Assembly: GCF_021130785.1 (NCBI RefSeq) | Contig: NC_060212.1 | Location: 149,416,001 to 149,480,000 of the forward strand | DNA from: Homalodisca vitripennis | Lineage: Eukaryota > Arthropoda > Insecta > Hemiptera > Cicadellidae | DNA: 64,000 nucleotides | Direction: 5' to 3' | Shown: positions 1 to 12,299 of the stretch, piece by piece | How the letters are laid out: each line of letters begins with the position of its first letter | How positions within the stretch are numbered: the stretch's first letter is position 1 | Notes under the pieces: generated by a model | Databases searched by the model: none | What the model was told of the DNA's origin: nothing | The model's input: the letters and a program-made list of their open reading frames with translations, nothing else | Program-made: the position numbers and the translations under genes

Positions 1-310
1 CCCTGATGTGTTAACCCCCCTGGTAACATTAAACCCCCCCAGGGAATTTCCTGCCATGACCTCATGTCCGAATTTTACCAGTCACCAAATCTCTTAACCC
101 CCCCCCTGGGAAGATCCTGGTATGACCAGATAACCCCCTGGAGACTTATCCCCCGGTAACGTTAACCCCCCCTGGGAATTTGTTCATATGACCAGACAAT
201 ATCCTGACGAAATTAAACCCCCTCTTGTCTTAACCTCCTTAACATTAATCACCCACCCAGGGAATTTCTCGCCTTGACTAGATAGTCTCCTGGTGATATT
301 AAACCCCCTG
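1..310. repeat. C-rich degenerate repeat tract
   Basis: Runs of C alternate with a recurring phrase of the form CCAGGGAATTTC followed by a TGACC-like motif, at irregular spacings of roughly 50-70 bases. A related piece (ATGTCCG...ACCAGTCACC...AATT) occurs near 65-92 and again near 610-640, so the repeat field probably extends to about 640. No coding frame survives the C runs. The tract begins at or before the window edge, so its full extent is unknown. Confidence 0.6.
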
Positions 311-670
311 TTCGACTTAAAATACTGCCTTGAGGTCGGTTTTTATTATGTTTATACTAAACAATTCAAGATAGCTGACCCGTGCAGACTTTTCTCCCGA
401 GCTCATTTCTGGCTAAACCATAGGTCGTAGATCAGATCTGAGGGCACAATCGAAAGACAAAATTAAATTTCCAACAAGAAAGGTCCAGTCACTTTTTGTC
501 GTATCTCTAACGGTTTAACCGCAAAATGCCCTCAAAGTCAAAAGTTTTTTACGAATCCGGAAAAAATCTATGAAAAAGGTCAATTTTTAAATCCCTTGTC
601 ATTTACTTAATGTCCGGACTTAACCAGTCACCGAATTCCGCTTATCCCCGAATTTGCAAGCGTTTACTTT

Positions 671-712
671 GGGGGCCTGGGGGCGTAGCCCCCAGCGAGC
701 CGAAGGCGAGTC
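671..712. repeat. GC-rich hairpin
   Basis: An 8-bp perfect stem, CTGGGGGC paired with GCCCCCAG, encloses a GTA loop at 677-695. It lies in a 40-base GC-rich island inside AT-rich DNA and is followed by GCGAGCCGAAGGCGAG. The structure is visible directly. Its role is unknown, and it may be the terminus or a conserved part of a mobile repeat. Confidence 0.6.
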
Positions 713-1089
713 GATAGTATAATATTGTCTGTCCGTTCAAATTTCCACAAGATATCTTGATTATAAATTCTGTTTTCAGCTTGGTTTATAAGCGTATATG
801 CATTACTAGCTCTGCAAGTATTGGTTTACCATCTGCTGGCTGAAGGTGACTCTACATAGTGAGGCCTAAATATTTCATTTTGATTGTAATATAAATATTT
901 TATCATGGAGTAAACTGTATATCTTAGACTAACGGCTATAGCGTAAGAACTCAATATCAAGAAGTTTCAAATTCATTATTAAGGCTTACTTAACTATGTT
1001 TGTAAGTTTTTATTATTAAATGGGTAATCATGGACTCTATGATAGCTTTCAGACAGCAGAAAAAGCTGTTACAATCACTGCAAAATTGA

Positions 1090-1404
1090 AACCCCGAAAT
1101 TAATGTGAAGAGTCTTACAAAACTCTACAACTGTTGAACCTACCTAGTCTATGTTCTGTATGTCTACATACACTTTAAAAAGAGCTAAGAAATACGCAGG
1201 TATGATACTAGAGGCTGTGTAAACTACCTAACTGGGAGACACAGAACGGTGGTTTATGAATGCTTACTCTCACAGCCGGGTGTTCACTTTATCAACATAT
1301 CAACAGGCTCAATCAAGAATGCTCCAACGCTCAAGGCAGTGAGATCTCGCCCAAAACGCTGTTATCGTTCATTGCATGCATATTATAATGTCGGCGAGTT
1401 TTAG
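1090..1404 (+). pseudogene. non-LTR retrotransposon ORF2, C-terminal relic
   Basis: A frame from 1204 to 1404 encodes 66 residues and then TAG. It carries the layout common at the carboxy end of Jockey/CR1-like reverse-transcriptase proteins: a TRG motif, then GRHRTVVYE, then GVHFIN, then a basic segment ending in YYNVGEF. The segment at 44179-44343 has the same order (TRGRDLYRTDRHRTVIYE, then GVRFVNKLPES), so the two belong to related elements. The upstream part (1090-1203) resembles the preceding coding region but is broken by stops and frameshifts. This is a dead, 5'-truncated copy. The exact clade cannot be assigned without the catalytic domain. Confidence 0.6.
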
Positions 1405-2584
1405 GTATTTAACTGGGAGACCGCGAATTTGACTGACTGATGTCGAAACTATGTTTGGGGGTAAATAAATAAATATGGGTGAGTGAATGTACATTTTCTC
1501 TTGATAAAGCTGTGGTAACCATTTTGAAATTACTAGTATCTCTGACCTATTTTTGTCAACTGCAATAAAGATATTTCAATATTATAAGACACACATTCCT
1601 TTAGAGTTTAGACCATTTGACATACATGGTGAACAACACCTAAAGAGTGGGGAATTATCTAAGTTTAATCACCGGACGAGTCGTATATACACTTTTTTTA
1701 ATGCATAACACGATTATTTTAATAAGGTAAAGTAAGTGGAGTAGATTTTCTGCTATGTAGCTAGATTTTGTTTACGTTTATGTAAGTTTGAGAGATTCCT
1801 GTCATACTATTTCGTCGATAGCATGGTTCAATATTGCCATACTTTAATTTAATATATTATTAACATAACCTTTATGTGCAGTAATAATTATTAAAATTTT
1901 TTGTAATAACAATTACATTAGTATAGTCAGTTAGGGCAGTGCGCTGATATAAATAAGGCAAGATCTAATATTTGTCAGTTAGATACTTTAAATATCAAAC
2001 TAAAGTTGACTTAGGGGCCAATGCAATAAACTTTAATTTGCTCCATACGTTATAAACAATTCGAACCATTAGTTAATTAGAATCCTTTTACTTCGAAGAT
2101 GCTTCTTTTACTGTGTTTTGTACTTTAATTTCGATTTATTATTAAAACTGACTGGTGGACTGAAAATTCATTTAATACATTTTCATCGCACAACCATTTC
2201 TTCAGCTTTGGATTAGAGTGGTAAAGAACCTTTATACATAATATACGTTTATAGCATATAAAAGTCTTTACCGAGGGATTAAACATGGAATACAATAGTT
2301 TTATTCCTCGGTACGTGGGTAGTAATAAATTCTGCCGCGTTTAATAGCGTCAAATTAAATTACTATAACATGCAAAACCATCAATTCAAATAATTTCATG
2401 GTTAATATCGTTACAGTACTTTACATTTTAGGAAGCTAGAGGTTATCAATATATAAACACATAACCTGGTTTTTTTACGATAGAGACATTTTTTTTCAGA
2501 AATAAAATTATTGTCAAATGCGCTAATTTTGGTAGAGTTCAAAATTTTATCGTATCAAAAGGATTCAAACTATAAAATAACTTT
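1405..2584. other. AT-rich sequence, nothing recognised
   Basis: About 1.2 kb of AT-rich DNA with no protein-like frame, RNA gene or clear repeat. The first ~100 bases may be the 3' untranslated part of the retrotransposon relic ending at 1404. The reading frame crossing 2511-2714 runs into the minisatellite and is not a gene. Confidence 0.5.
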
Positions 2585-4106
2585 TATACACTTAAAGCAG
2601 ACCGTCACACACACAAATAATGACAATATTTGTCTCTTATTAAGTGTACCCTACTTTGATACACTTAAAGCAGACCGTCACACACAAATAATGACAATAT
2701 TTGTCTCTTATTAAGTGTACCCTACCTTTATACACTTAAAGCAGACCGTCACACACAAATAATGACAATATTTGTCTCTTATTAAGTGTACCCTACCTTT
2801 ATACACTTAAAGCAGACCTCACACACAAATAATGACAATATTTGTCTCTTATTAAGTGTACCCTACCTTTATACACTTAAAGCAGACCGTCACACACAAA
2901 TAATGACAATATTTGTCTCTTATTAAGTGTACCCTACCTTTATACACTTAAAGCAGACCGTCACACACAAATAATGACAATATTTGTCTCTTATTAAGTG
3001 TACCCTACTTTGATACACTTAAAGCAGACCGTCACACACAAATAATGACAATATTTGTCTCTTAATAAGTGTACCCTACTTTATACACTTAAAGCAGACC
3101 GTCACACACAAATAATGACAATATTTGTCTCTTATTAAGTGTACCCTACTTTGATACACTTAAAGCAGACCGTCACACACAAATAATGACAATATTTGTC
3201 TCTTATTAAGTGTACCCTACTTTGATACACTTAAAGCAGACCGTCACACACAAATAATGACAATATTTGTCTCTTATTAAGTGTACCCTACTTTGATACA
3301 CTTAAAGCAGACCGTCACACACAAATAATGACAATATTTGTCTCTTATTAAGTGTACCCTACTTTGATACACTTAAAGCAGACCGTCACACACAAATAAT
3401 GACAATATTTGTCTCTTATTAAGTGTACCCTACTTTGATACACTTAAAGCAGACCGTCACACACAAATAATGACAATATTTGTCTCTTATTAAGTGTACC
3501 CTACCTTTATACACTTAAAGCAGACCGTCACACACAAATAATGACAATATTTGTCTCTTATTAAGTGTACCCTACCTTTATACACTTAAAGCAGACCTCA
3601 CACACAAATAATGACAATATTTGTCTCTTATTAAGTGTACCCTACCTTTATACACTTAAAGCAGACCTCACACACAAATAATGACAATATTTGTCTCTTA
3701 TTAAGTGTACCCTACCTTCATACACTTAAAGCAGACCGTCACACACAAATAATGACAATATTTGTCTCTTATTAAGTGTACCCTACCTTTATACACTTAA
3801 AGCAGACCTCACACACAAATAATGACAATATTTGTCTCTTATTAAGTGTACCCTACTTTTATACACTTAAAGCAGACCTCACAAACAAATAATGACAATA
3901 TTTGTCTCTTATTAAGTGTACCCTACCTTTATACACTTAAAGCAGACCTCACACACAAATAATGACAATATTTGTCTCTTATTAAGTGTACCCTACTTTG
4001 ATGCACTTAAAGCAGACCGTCACACACAAATAATGACAATATTTGTCTCTTATTAAGTGTACTCTACCTTTATACACTTAAAGCAGACCGTCACAAACAA
4101 ATAATA
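2585..4106. repeat. 71-bp minisatellite, 22 copies
   Basis: Counting the phrase CTTAAAGCAGACC gives 22 tandem units with a period of 70-72 bases. Two kinds of variation are interspersed: the junction reads CCTTTATACAC or CTTTGATACAC, and the early part reads CAGACCGTCAC or CAGACCTCAC. Each unit starts with TACACTTAA and ends with its exact reverse complement TTAAGTGTA. The array can therefore pair within a unit across ~40 bases or across the short junction between neighbours. Units are highly similar, so the array is young or homogenised. Short frames across it are artefacts. Confidence 0.95.
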
Positions 4107-5289
4107 CTTATGTCACCGTTAGACAACTGTATAAGAGTTTCTACTGTAAAAGTCTGTATATGGTTAGCTAACTTAATATAACACTGATTTACAAGCCTGA
4201 CGATTGGTTTGAAGTATTTTAAGTAACAAAATATTATCTAAAACAATTATCATTTCATATTTGTAACCTTTCTGAAACCCTGCTATTCCGACCTTCAGCA
4301 AACCTACTGCGGTCCACGATCGATTCCTTTCCAAATTGTCTTTCGCTTCCTGAGCTATTAAGCCGGATGTTTTCTCATATTCCGGAAAACAGAATAGAAA
4401 GAATAGCAAAGAAAGAATTTTCCATAGTTTACCGTTAACTTGAGGGTTAACTGGAATGGCTCAGTATTATATGAGGACTTTAAATTCTCTATATGTGATG
4501 AAAACAAGGGCTCTAGCACAATAGAGAGAGTAACGGTTCATAGGTAAGTATTTTTCGTAAAATACGTACTGTATTGAAAATTATGTCTTCGCGCCCTCCA
4601 GAAAAGCGATCTAGTTTACAGCTTGTTCAATAACATATAAAATTATTATATTAAAATTGTGTGAAAGTTGGAGCTTCCAGTTTTTATACCACACTCCAAT
4701 TAAAAGTAACATAGCCGATGCTGCCTAAGAGTTCATGTTGGTATAAGAGATTAGATGGTTTAGGAGAATAGGTCTTCTCACGGAGGTCTTCTTAGAAATA
4801 GTCATGGACCATCCGGAAGAGCGTTCGATTTTCCTAATGTCTTGTTAATGAACAGAGCTTATTAAGAAGTTATATCTGTGAATATATACATGGAGTAAAT
4901 TTTAAAACTTTCTATAACAGAAATTTGTGTTTTTTAGTTCATTATTTTGATTTATTGAATTTTATTAAGCGCATGAGACATGTAAGAAAAGGCCCCAACT
5001 TTCGCAGTTATATAAATAATTTCCATTTTACTTTTTGCTTCACTTCAAGTACATAAAACCCTTACAGGTAAACAAATGCAATGTGTTGTGGCAGTTGGTA
5101 CCCTCAGTTTTAAAACCTGCAACTAGCAAAACAATGATAACTCACAATTTATACTGATTTTAGACTCCAGGTTTGTGAGGACAGAAATTGTCATAATCCT
5201 TAATGCACGTTTCTCTGGATGGCACCTGCAAGTTCTCAATACAAATCCTTTCCTATATGTACTAAAATGTTTAACTAGATAACAGTAAA
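4107..5289. other. unique AT-rich sequence
   Basis: No gene recognised. The stretch near 4225-4330 shows diverged similarity to 36330-36430: both have an ATTATCT...ATCATTTCATATT...ATTCCGACCT order. An old dispersed repeat may therefore be represented. The minus-strand frame at 4173-4409 shows no family signature. Confidence 0.4.
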
Positions 5290-5605
5290 AGAACTATGAA
5301 ACCGTACAAATTTAAAATTTTGGACCACCCTATACAAGAAGCAATATAAATTTCAACTTTTCAAAATCATCAGTGAACTTTAAAATGAGGCATGGCTCAA
5401 ACTACCTTTACATTGAAAAATCTTGTCAAAATAACCCATAATACCCCCCTCACCAAGTGCCATTTCAGGATATTTTTGTGTGTTAAAAACAATTTCTCAA
5501 AATTCTTTCGAATCGAAATATTGGGGTTTTTATTAAAAAGAATAGTGTAGAATTCTTGGTTCAGCCGCTATACATATGCTTCACCCTGTACAGGTATACT
5601 TTATT
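5290..5605. mobile_element. MITE-like fragment with CACCCTGTA end
   Basis: The segment ends in TTCACCCTGTACAG, the form typical of the right end of Tc1/mariner-type miniature elements in insects. It contains an ACCACCCTATACA motif near its left side. No matching opposite terminus was found, so this is either a fragment or an element whose ends have decayed. The assignment rests on the end motif only. Confidence 0.35.
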
Positions 5606-7689
5606 AAACGTCTCATATCAGTTATTGTTTTATATTTTACAGATTTATTTATGATCATATCTACTTTCAAAATCAACCGGTATTGATTTTTGCCATTTTT
5701 TATAGAAAAATTTTCCTACTTGAAATTTTACATAATTTAATAACAACAATTCATTATTTTCTACATTTGGTAGATCTGTTGCTTCCAAATATATTTATGC
5801 GTTTAAAACTTTTCCATTTCAATGCTTATTTGTTCAGGTTTTTATGTAGGAGTTAGATTCTAGTAAGCAAATGTATAAAACAAAAGACAGCAGGATGTTA
5901 AATATGCAAAAGCAACATTGATCTTATGAGTAACGGTAATTGATAGTGACAGGAAAATTGCAGATTAAATACATTTTTAACCAAACTGAGTACAATCCTA
6001 TAACATTGTAACATGTGACATCTTAATAATCGTGTAGCCTAACTAACCGTAGACTATCTGGAGAAGGGTATCTGTAAACTTTAAAATGTTCACGAAACTA
6101 TATACCTACGTAGATAAAAATGAGTTCTATGATGGTACGGGTCTACCTACGGGATTTAGCTGATTGTCACCAAAGCCTGTCAACAGGCTAACAAAATTTC
6201 TGTTCTGTATGCCTGGGAGCTTTAAAACTTTATCCTCTATATGACGGAATTTTTTTCCTCAGAACTCAGATCTTTAGAATTGATTGAGTTACATAATTTT
6301 GTATGCAACTTCAGTGATTTTAATTTTACAAGTAACATACAGTCAGGCGTACTGATCGTTGTAAGTAAGCAGATCTTTTATATTTAAACACCAATGTAAC
6401 AATTATTATAAAATTAAATGTTTATTGTATTTGATGATATTTTAACGTTAGCAGCAATATGATAATAATTTATTTATGCTGAGTTTAAAGAGTGTGGGAT
6501 ATCCAAGCTTTTACACATGGTTAATGTTGACGGAGAGTTTTAAATATTCAAGTCTCTTTACGGCTGCAACTCTACTTGCTCAAAAGCTCTTTTTAAATTT
6601 CAATTCAAATACCCAGTTCTACGTTAAAATTAGTCGCTTTAATAAAGTATAATAAAGAAGTTGTATTTACTGCAGCTATTGGCCATTTTTAAACATTGAA
6701 ATTAGGAATTTTCCACATTTCCATTATTCATTTTTATTTTATTGGTTTTTGAATTACACATTAAAGCTAAATTCAAAAGGAAACTTAAAATTTTATCACT
6801 CAATAAAATATGAATACATTTTTCACGTTGATAGTGTTCCAATAAGTAGCAGAAAATTACACAGCGAATTTTGAGTCTCCAATCTAAATTCATAAACATT
6901 CTGCTGTGTTTTTAAGTCTGTTATGTCTCACGTTTCGCATATAATGGAGGGATAGGAGGGAAATCAATTAAAAGAGAATTAATACTATCAAATTCTTTCT
7001 TATTTAAGTTTGTAGTTTAGTTTGTATTGTTCATATTTGCCTTCTAAAATTGTACTCGCTTGATTCTTATTCCAATGTTAATTTATTTTTCGGTAAGGAC
7101 ACAAAGCCTTTTGTAACGTTTAAGATTCTCAATGTATTCGCCTAAAGTAAAGCTCACTCTCTCCATAGATTCTAATCTCTATCAAATGTGTCTAAAGAGG
7201 CAGCATATAAAACTGATAATTTGGAACAAAAGCATCGATAGTAATAAATTTTCAGTATTATATCAGCACATATAGATATTTTCCAACCCACATAAAAGCT
7301 CTTAACGTAATGTAAAACGTGTTTTTATTCCACAACAGTAACCGGCCAGAGATGAGAACCTCTCTTAATTGGAGCACAGCCGCCATTTGCATTTTAACCG
7401 ACCGCGTTCCCCCGTAATTGCTCCAAGTGGATCATTGCAAAGGGATTGTTATGTCTTTTACATCGTTAGCAAGGATTTCTTTAACCTAAACTCTTTATGT
7501 TTCCTTTTCTCCGTATTTCATTCTTGTTTATAAACAATGTCATTGTTCAATTCAATTGTTAAGGAAGAACAATTTTGCTTGATTATAAGTAATATATAAT
7601 ACATATGTTATAGTATATTGTCATTACGTGTTGGATTTACAAGGTACAGTTAAACATTCAGCTACTGATATAATTTGTCAAGTTATGGT
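5606..7689. other. AT-rich sequence with one family A fragment
   Basis: No gene recognised. Positions 6075-6260 resemble family A (GAGTTCTATGATGG followed by a GGATTTAGCTGA-like phrase). Positions 7340-7460 are less AT-rich and contain GCCGCCATTTGCAT flanked by an inverted pair, TAATTGGAGCA and a TAATTGCTCCA-like arm. This part could be conserved regulatory DNA, but nothing proves it. Confidence 0.4.
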
Positions 7690-8270
7690 GATTTATTATC
7701 GAGCGTTAGCGAAAAGGCAGGCATTTTATTTCTGCATGTTTGTTCGAAAGATATCTCGAAAACAAACTTATCTATAGGCTTAAAATGTTGCATGAAGTTT
7801 CATTTCAATGTAGGCAATATCGATATTGATGATTATTCATGTCATATTTCATAAAAAATGGCTAAGCGTCAGCAAAGATTGTTCTTATGGGCAACAATGT
7901 TTCCGAGGAAAAACCTTTAGAATAAATAAGTCTGTAAACAAACTGAGTAGGTACCCATGTGATTTTATTTTTATTCTTTTTTTGTGACTGCGTATGTATA
8001 CTTTTATTCATAGAATAAAAAAAGATTAGAAACGGTAATTCAATGTTAAAAGTCGGTGATAAGATTATGCCTTTTTAGATTGGCCTTATGTGTAACCATA
8101 CTTCCGATGATAAATCACAGAATATCAAGTTCAAACAAACTGATTACGATCATTTGACTTTTTTAAATCTCTCGTAGAAACACGTGTAGCATAGACTTGG
8201 AATTTTGCATGCACCTTTAGCGAAGCTTGCTACGCGACACGTTTTGTATACTCCTACCATGTATAAATGT
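7690..8270 (+). mobile_element. family A dispersed repeat, two fragments
   Basis: At 7690-7985 the recurring family A phrases occur in order: GAGCGTTAGCGAA, a TATCTCGA...AAC block, TTGCATGAAGTTTCAT, a GGCAATAT...GAT block, a second GCTAAGCGTCAGCAAAG, CTTATGGGCAACAATG, then AAATAAGTCTGTAAACAAACT. At 8165-8270 the family end is seen: CATAGACTTGGAATTTTGCATG, then GCTTGCTACGCGACACG. The copies are strongly diverged and have no coding capacity. The same order occurs at 10985-11390 and 55155-55810. Confidence 0.65.
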
Positions 8271-8674
8271 TTAGTTACGTTTGAAACATTAGGGACTGTA
8301 AAATAATATTATTTCGTGTTATTAAACAAAAAATAATATACAAGTGCAGATTTTAGTTCTCATTGTATTACACAAGTATTAAATTAATATACTAGTGCTG
8401 TATCGTAATAAAGTGGATTTTATGCACTACACGTTCTTATTGTGAGCTAGAACTACACTTTTGAAAAATGAAGAATTAAGTATGTTTTTAATCCTCTTAC
8501 ACTTTATTTAAAATCACTTAGTTTGATGTAATCAGTATGACTATAATCCCAAAATATTGAATTCATACATTAAATACATACAAAATACAAATTATTACAT
8601 ACATTATGGAAATAGAAGAGCGAAAAAATACCCGTAACGACGGACAAATAGAAAGCCAATGTTTATCTTCATTA

Positions 8675-8677
<3 letters not shown>

Positions 8678-8713
<36 letters not shown>
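8678..8713. repeat. (TA)n microsatellite
   Basis: An uninterrupted TA dinucleotide run of about 18 repeats. Confidence 0.95.
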
Positions 8714-8715
<2 letters not shown>

Positions 8716-9170
8716 CTTTTTTTATTTAATTTATAAACATTTGTTTATAATATTAACTTCATTGAAAAAGTAAGTAATTATGCATTAAATTGAACTGTTA
8801 TTTATTTTCTTATCTTTGAGAATCAATAGGAACAAATCTTTACTATAAAACTGGAAAATATTTAATAAAGTATCAGTATTTATAAACACTCCTTAGGTAT
8901 TTCATGTTAAAAATATGTTTTGTTTTGTTTTCCATAAAAATCCTTGTTAAATTATTATTATTATAAGGAACGACATTATTAAATTTTATTAATTACATTA
9001 TCTTTTATAACACACGATGATTAAATTCAATTACTTAATGCCAACTCTTCTTTTGGATCAATCCTTATTATCTTATCCTCCAAGTTATTCTAAATAATAA
9101 ATAGCTTATCAAAAAACTGACAATTACTTACAATAACATCTGAGACTATTGTTATTTATTTATATATATT

Positions 9171-10022
9171 CAGAGTGTTCACAAAAGGTGTCACATACTT
9201 CTGTAAGTGATATTACTCAATATTTTAAACAAAACACATCATATGGGTTGATTAACGTCTTCTTTAGTCGCTAACCACCATTTCTTATTTCTAAATAAGC
9301 TAAATAAACAAAATTTGGCACCTACGTTTCAATACATAAGAGAAAACTTTTAATTAATTATTTTATTATTATTATTAATATTAACGAAATGGCTTCTATA
9401 GAAAATTTTAAAAAGTCAAATAACAATGGAACCAGTACAGTTATAAAACATTTACTAGAAATCAATTATTAGAAAAAATGTATTAAAACTTCAACTGTAC
9501 TTGTTTCAACGGAATCCGTTAATGCATAAGCGAACAAGACTACTTTAAGGATACTCTTGCACTAGGCAAGACAATAAAAACAACTGATACCTCTCAACTG
9601 TGTCATGTTTGGCGCCCCCGGCTTGTTTAACGTACCTTTAAAGTGATCGTACTCGCTTATGCATTGACGGATTTCGTTGAAACAATTACCTCTGGAATAT
9701 CAATAAAATTTTTCAAATAGTTGGAGCATATTACACTTTTTATTTTCATTTTACTTTACTTTTACTTTTTTCATTTTGTTCGTACTTTTTTCAACAGATG
9801 ACATTTTTTTATATTTAAAAAATAATACAAGTATTTCTTTATTAACCTATGTGCCAAATTTGTTATTTTTGGCTTAGCTGGTTATAGGGATATTAATTCT
9901 TTCATACAAAATAAAAAATCCTGTTTGTTTTTTCGTGCGATGTTTATATGGAATTTTTTGTTGATTAAATGATGAGTACCATCACCTACAGAAGTTTGTG
10001 ACACCTTTTTGTGAACACCCTG
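9171..10022. mobile_element. 852-bp inverted-repeat element (mariner-type MITE)
   Basis: The left end CAGAGTGTTCACAAAAGGTG matches the reverse complement of the right end, which ends in GTGAACACCCTG. The inverted similarity continues inward for at least 60 bases (GTGTCAC, ACTTCTGTA, GTGAT, TACTCA) and reappears deeper at CAAATTTGGCAC. The same six bases, TATATT, abut both ends (9165-9170 and 10023-10028). They could be a longer target duplication or a TA duplication in TA-rich DNA. The interior has no transposase frame and holds a second inverted repeat, listed separately. Known family behaviour suggests a non-autonomous Tc1/mariner derivative. That assignment is inferred from the ends. Confidence 0.75.
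9501..9686. repeat. nested inverted repeat inside the MITE
   Basis: Positions 9501-9550 begin TTGTTTCAACGGAATCCGT. The reverse complement of about 9636-9686 begins TTGTTTCAACGAAATCCGT. The two 50-base arms agree at most positions, including ATGCATAAGCGA and CTTTAA blocks. The loop is about 85 bases and contains a GGCGCCCCCGGC island. This may be an independent small foldback element inserted in the larger one. Confidence 0.75.
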
Positions 10023-10519
10023 TATATTACTATTTCCAACAACTAGATTGATTGGTTTAAAACAGATTTTTTTATTTAAATTTTAGTTATTATACCTACT
10101 ACTAAAAAAGTATGACTACTTTTGAAAGCGTGAAGTTTTAATGCCTATTCAAAACTCTCGTTAGACAGGGATTTTTTCATTTATCCTTGAAATTGTCGGT
10201 TACTTCAATTTTTCTCATGTCGTTCGTCTGACACTTCATTTTTATTTACAGGATTGCAGATATAACAAATTCATATAAATTGCGACGAATTGGACGAACC
10301 GCTGGTTCTCATAATTTAAAACTGTTTGACCGAACTTGGAACCAATACAACTCTAAGTTAACTTTAAGTAAGTTCGTTTTCCAATGCCATGGCTTCTAGT
10401 GCGTATTAACTGAGGGGAAGTTTTAGTTAAAAAAAACATTTCACTACATACATATAGCAATATAACTTTAAATACTAATTTTCGATCTAAACAAATATAT
10501 GTAAATAATAGTGTTAGGT

Positions 10520-10523
<4 letters not shown>

Positions 10524-10579
<56 letters not shown>
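10524..10579. repeat. (TA)n microsatellite
   Basis: A TA dinucleotide run of about 28 repeats. The minus-strand frame of alternating Tyr and Ile across it is an artefact. Confidence 0.95.
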
Positions 10580-10583
<4 letters not shown>

Positions 10584-10984
10584 CAAGCTTTCAAGTAATA
10601 ATATTTTTCTTTAATTTACGCTGATGAACCTAAGCACATTATGAGCACTATGTTGGAATTGCACGTGGAGGTTCTTCAAATTAGAAATAACAATAGATCA
10701 TTTTAAACTGTGAATGACGTAACATAAACGTGATTTTAAACCTATTATCGAGCTCAATACCGTTATTATTACTCTCATCGCGTGGTTCTAGCTCAGTCAG
10801 TCAGAACTGTTTTCATGAAAAAACAACTAAATTACTAAAGAAGTACTGCATTTCAGAAACATTACAACATGTAAGCTCTAAGATTTATTAAATTATTTAA
10901 TTATTTAATTTTCTGTGTAGTGAATTCTTGTTTTTAGGACTAATAATTAATTTCATTCCTAGTTATCTTTAGGATATATTCTTA

Positions 10985-11390
10985 GTACGTAGTTGGATGA
11001 GCGTTAGCAAAGCTTTATGGGTTGGAAAAAATCCATTTCTGGCTTTCTATCGGTCTATCTGTCTCCCTGGCAACGAACTGGAGTGTAGACTTGAAATTGT
11101 ACTAAGCTTTATTTCTCTGTAAGTGACATCGAGTATAATGACAGTGCAATAATGTGAATTGGCTGAACGTTAGCTAAAATATTTTGTAGTTGGTCTTATG
11201 GGTGACCATGGCTGCAAAGAGAAATAAATAAATTTGTAAACAAACAAAATACACTCACATGGGTTGTTACATAGAAATACATGTGGCTTAATAAAATGAG
11301 CTACAGACTTGAAATAGACTTACATTCAACCTTAACAAAGCCTGCTACGCTTCACGTGGTTTGGCTTACACCTTTCTTGTTTAAATTATT
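10985..11390 (+). mobile_element. family A dispersed repeat
   Basis: In order: GGATGAGCGTTAGCAAAGC, a TCTATCTGTCT block, GTAGACTTGAAATTGTAC, a GTAAGTGACATCGAG block, GGCTGAACGTTAGCTAAA, CTTATGGGTGACCATG, AAATAAATTTGTAAACAAAC, then GAGCTACAGACTTGAAAT and GCCTGCTACGCTTCACG. This is among the most complete copies in the window. It has no open frame, so it looks non-autonomous. Confidence 0.7.
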
Positions 11391-12299
11391 AATAGTGTCT
11401 TTCGAAAGTATTTTCACATTTTAAAACCATTGTAACATTTCAAAGAAAATTCTGAAAATTTATAATACTTCCCAACACACAACAGAAAATCATGTTAACT
11501 TGTAATTAATTTTACTTCTTTATCTTAGTGAATCATGTAGCATTTTCGTAGGGATGGATACCTACGCCGTATCAAGGCATTTAGGTTTCAAACATTTAAC
11601 ACTCTTAAACGTAAGCATCCACCTTATTAAAACTGAAGATAATTTTGAATTTGTGTAATACTAATTCTTGATGGAACTATTTTCCCAATTAATTTTGTTA
11701 AATTTAAGCTAGACTTGTTTCTAAGCTAGCAAGCTAGAAGCAGACTTATTGTGATTTCTAAGGTTTTAGTTAGTATTATCCTAAGGGGCTTTAGACTATA
11801 ATATTACCCAATTTGACTCAAGTGTCCAGCTAATTTTCGACTGTCCGCTTCCGCTTTATGTAAACGCTGGAACGTTTATAATTTATTTTAAGAATCAGGA
11901 AAACATTCTTAAAGCTTTATAAATGATATAAGTGATGGTGTAAATGTCCCGCGTAAGTGCTGCAGCGTTAGTCCATTAAGCCTTTTAAAATACTACTTTT
12001 AGAGCGAGATCAGTTAAATCGTGTATACTCTAATGTTAAAGTATAATGTATTATGTTTCCACGTGGTAACGATATGTATTGCAGCTACTTACTATTCTTT
12101 ACCAAGTGGACCGATAGCTACAATTGTTGTCCTCGAAACTACTAAAGTTATTGCTTTTTAAACGAGTATTATAATGCATTAAACCGTCGCATATTATTTC
12201 AACTACGTGTAACAAAGAGCCTTCTTAATGTCAGAGCCTTCACTGATTACGAATATACCAGTTGTACAATTATACTACTTGTAATAATATACAAGATGT
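11391..12299. other. AT-rich sequence, nothing recognised
   Basis: No gene, RNA or repeat structure that I can support. Confidence 0.4.

Noticed and set aside
2585..4106. CRISPR-like array
   Set aside because: The units are contiguous with no unique spacers, and the DNA is eukaryotic. It is a minisatellite.
10780..10815. TAGCTCAGTCAGTCAG as a tRNA-like motif
   Set aside because: No B-box or stem follows at the right distance.
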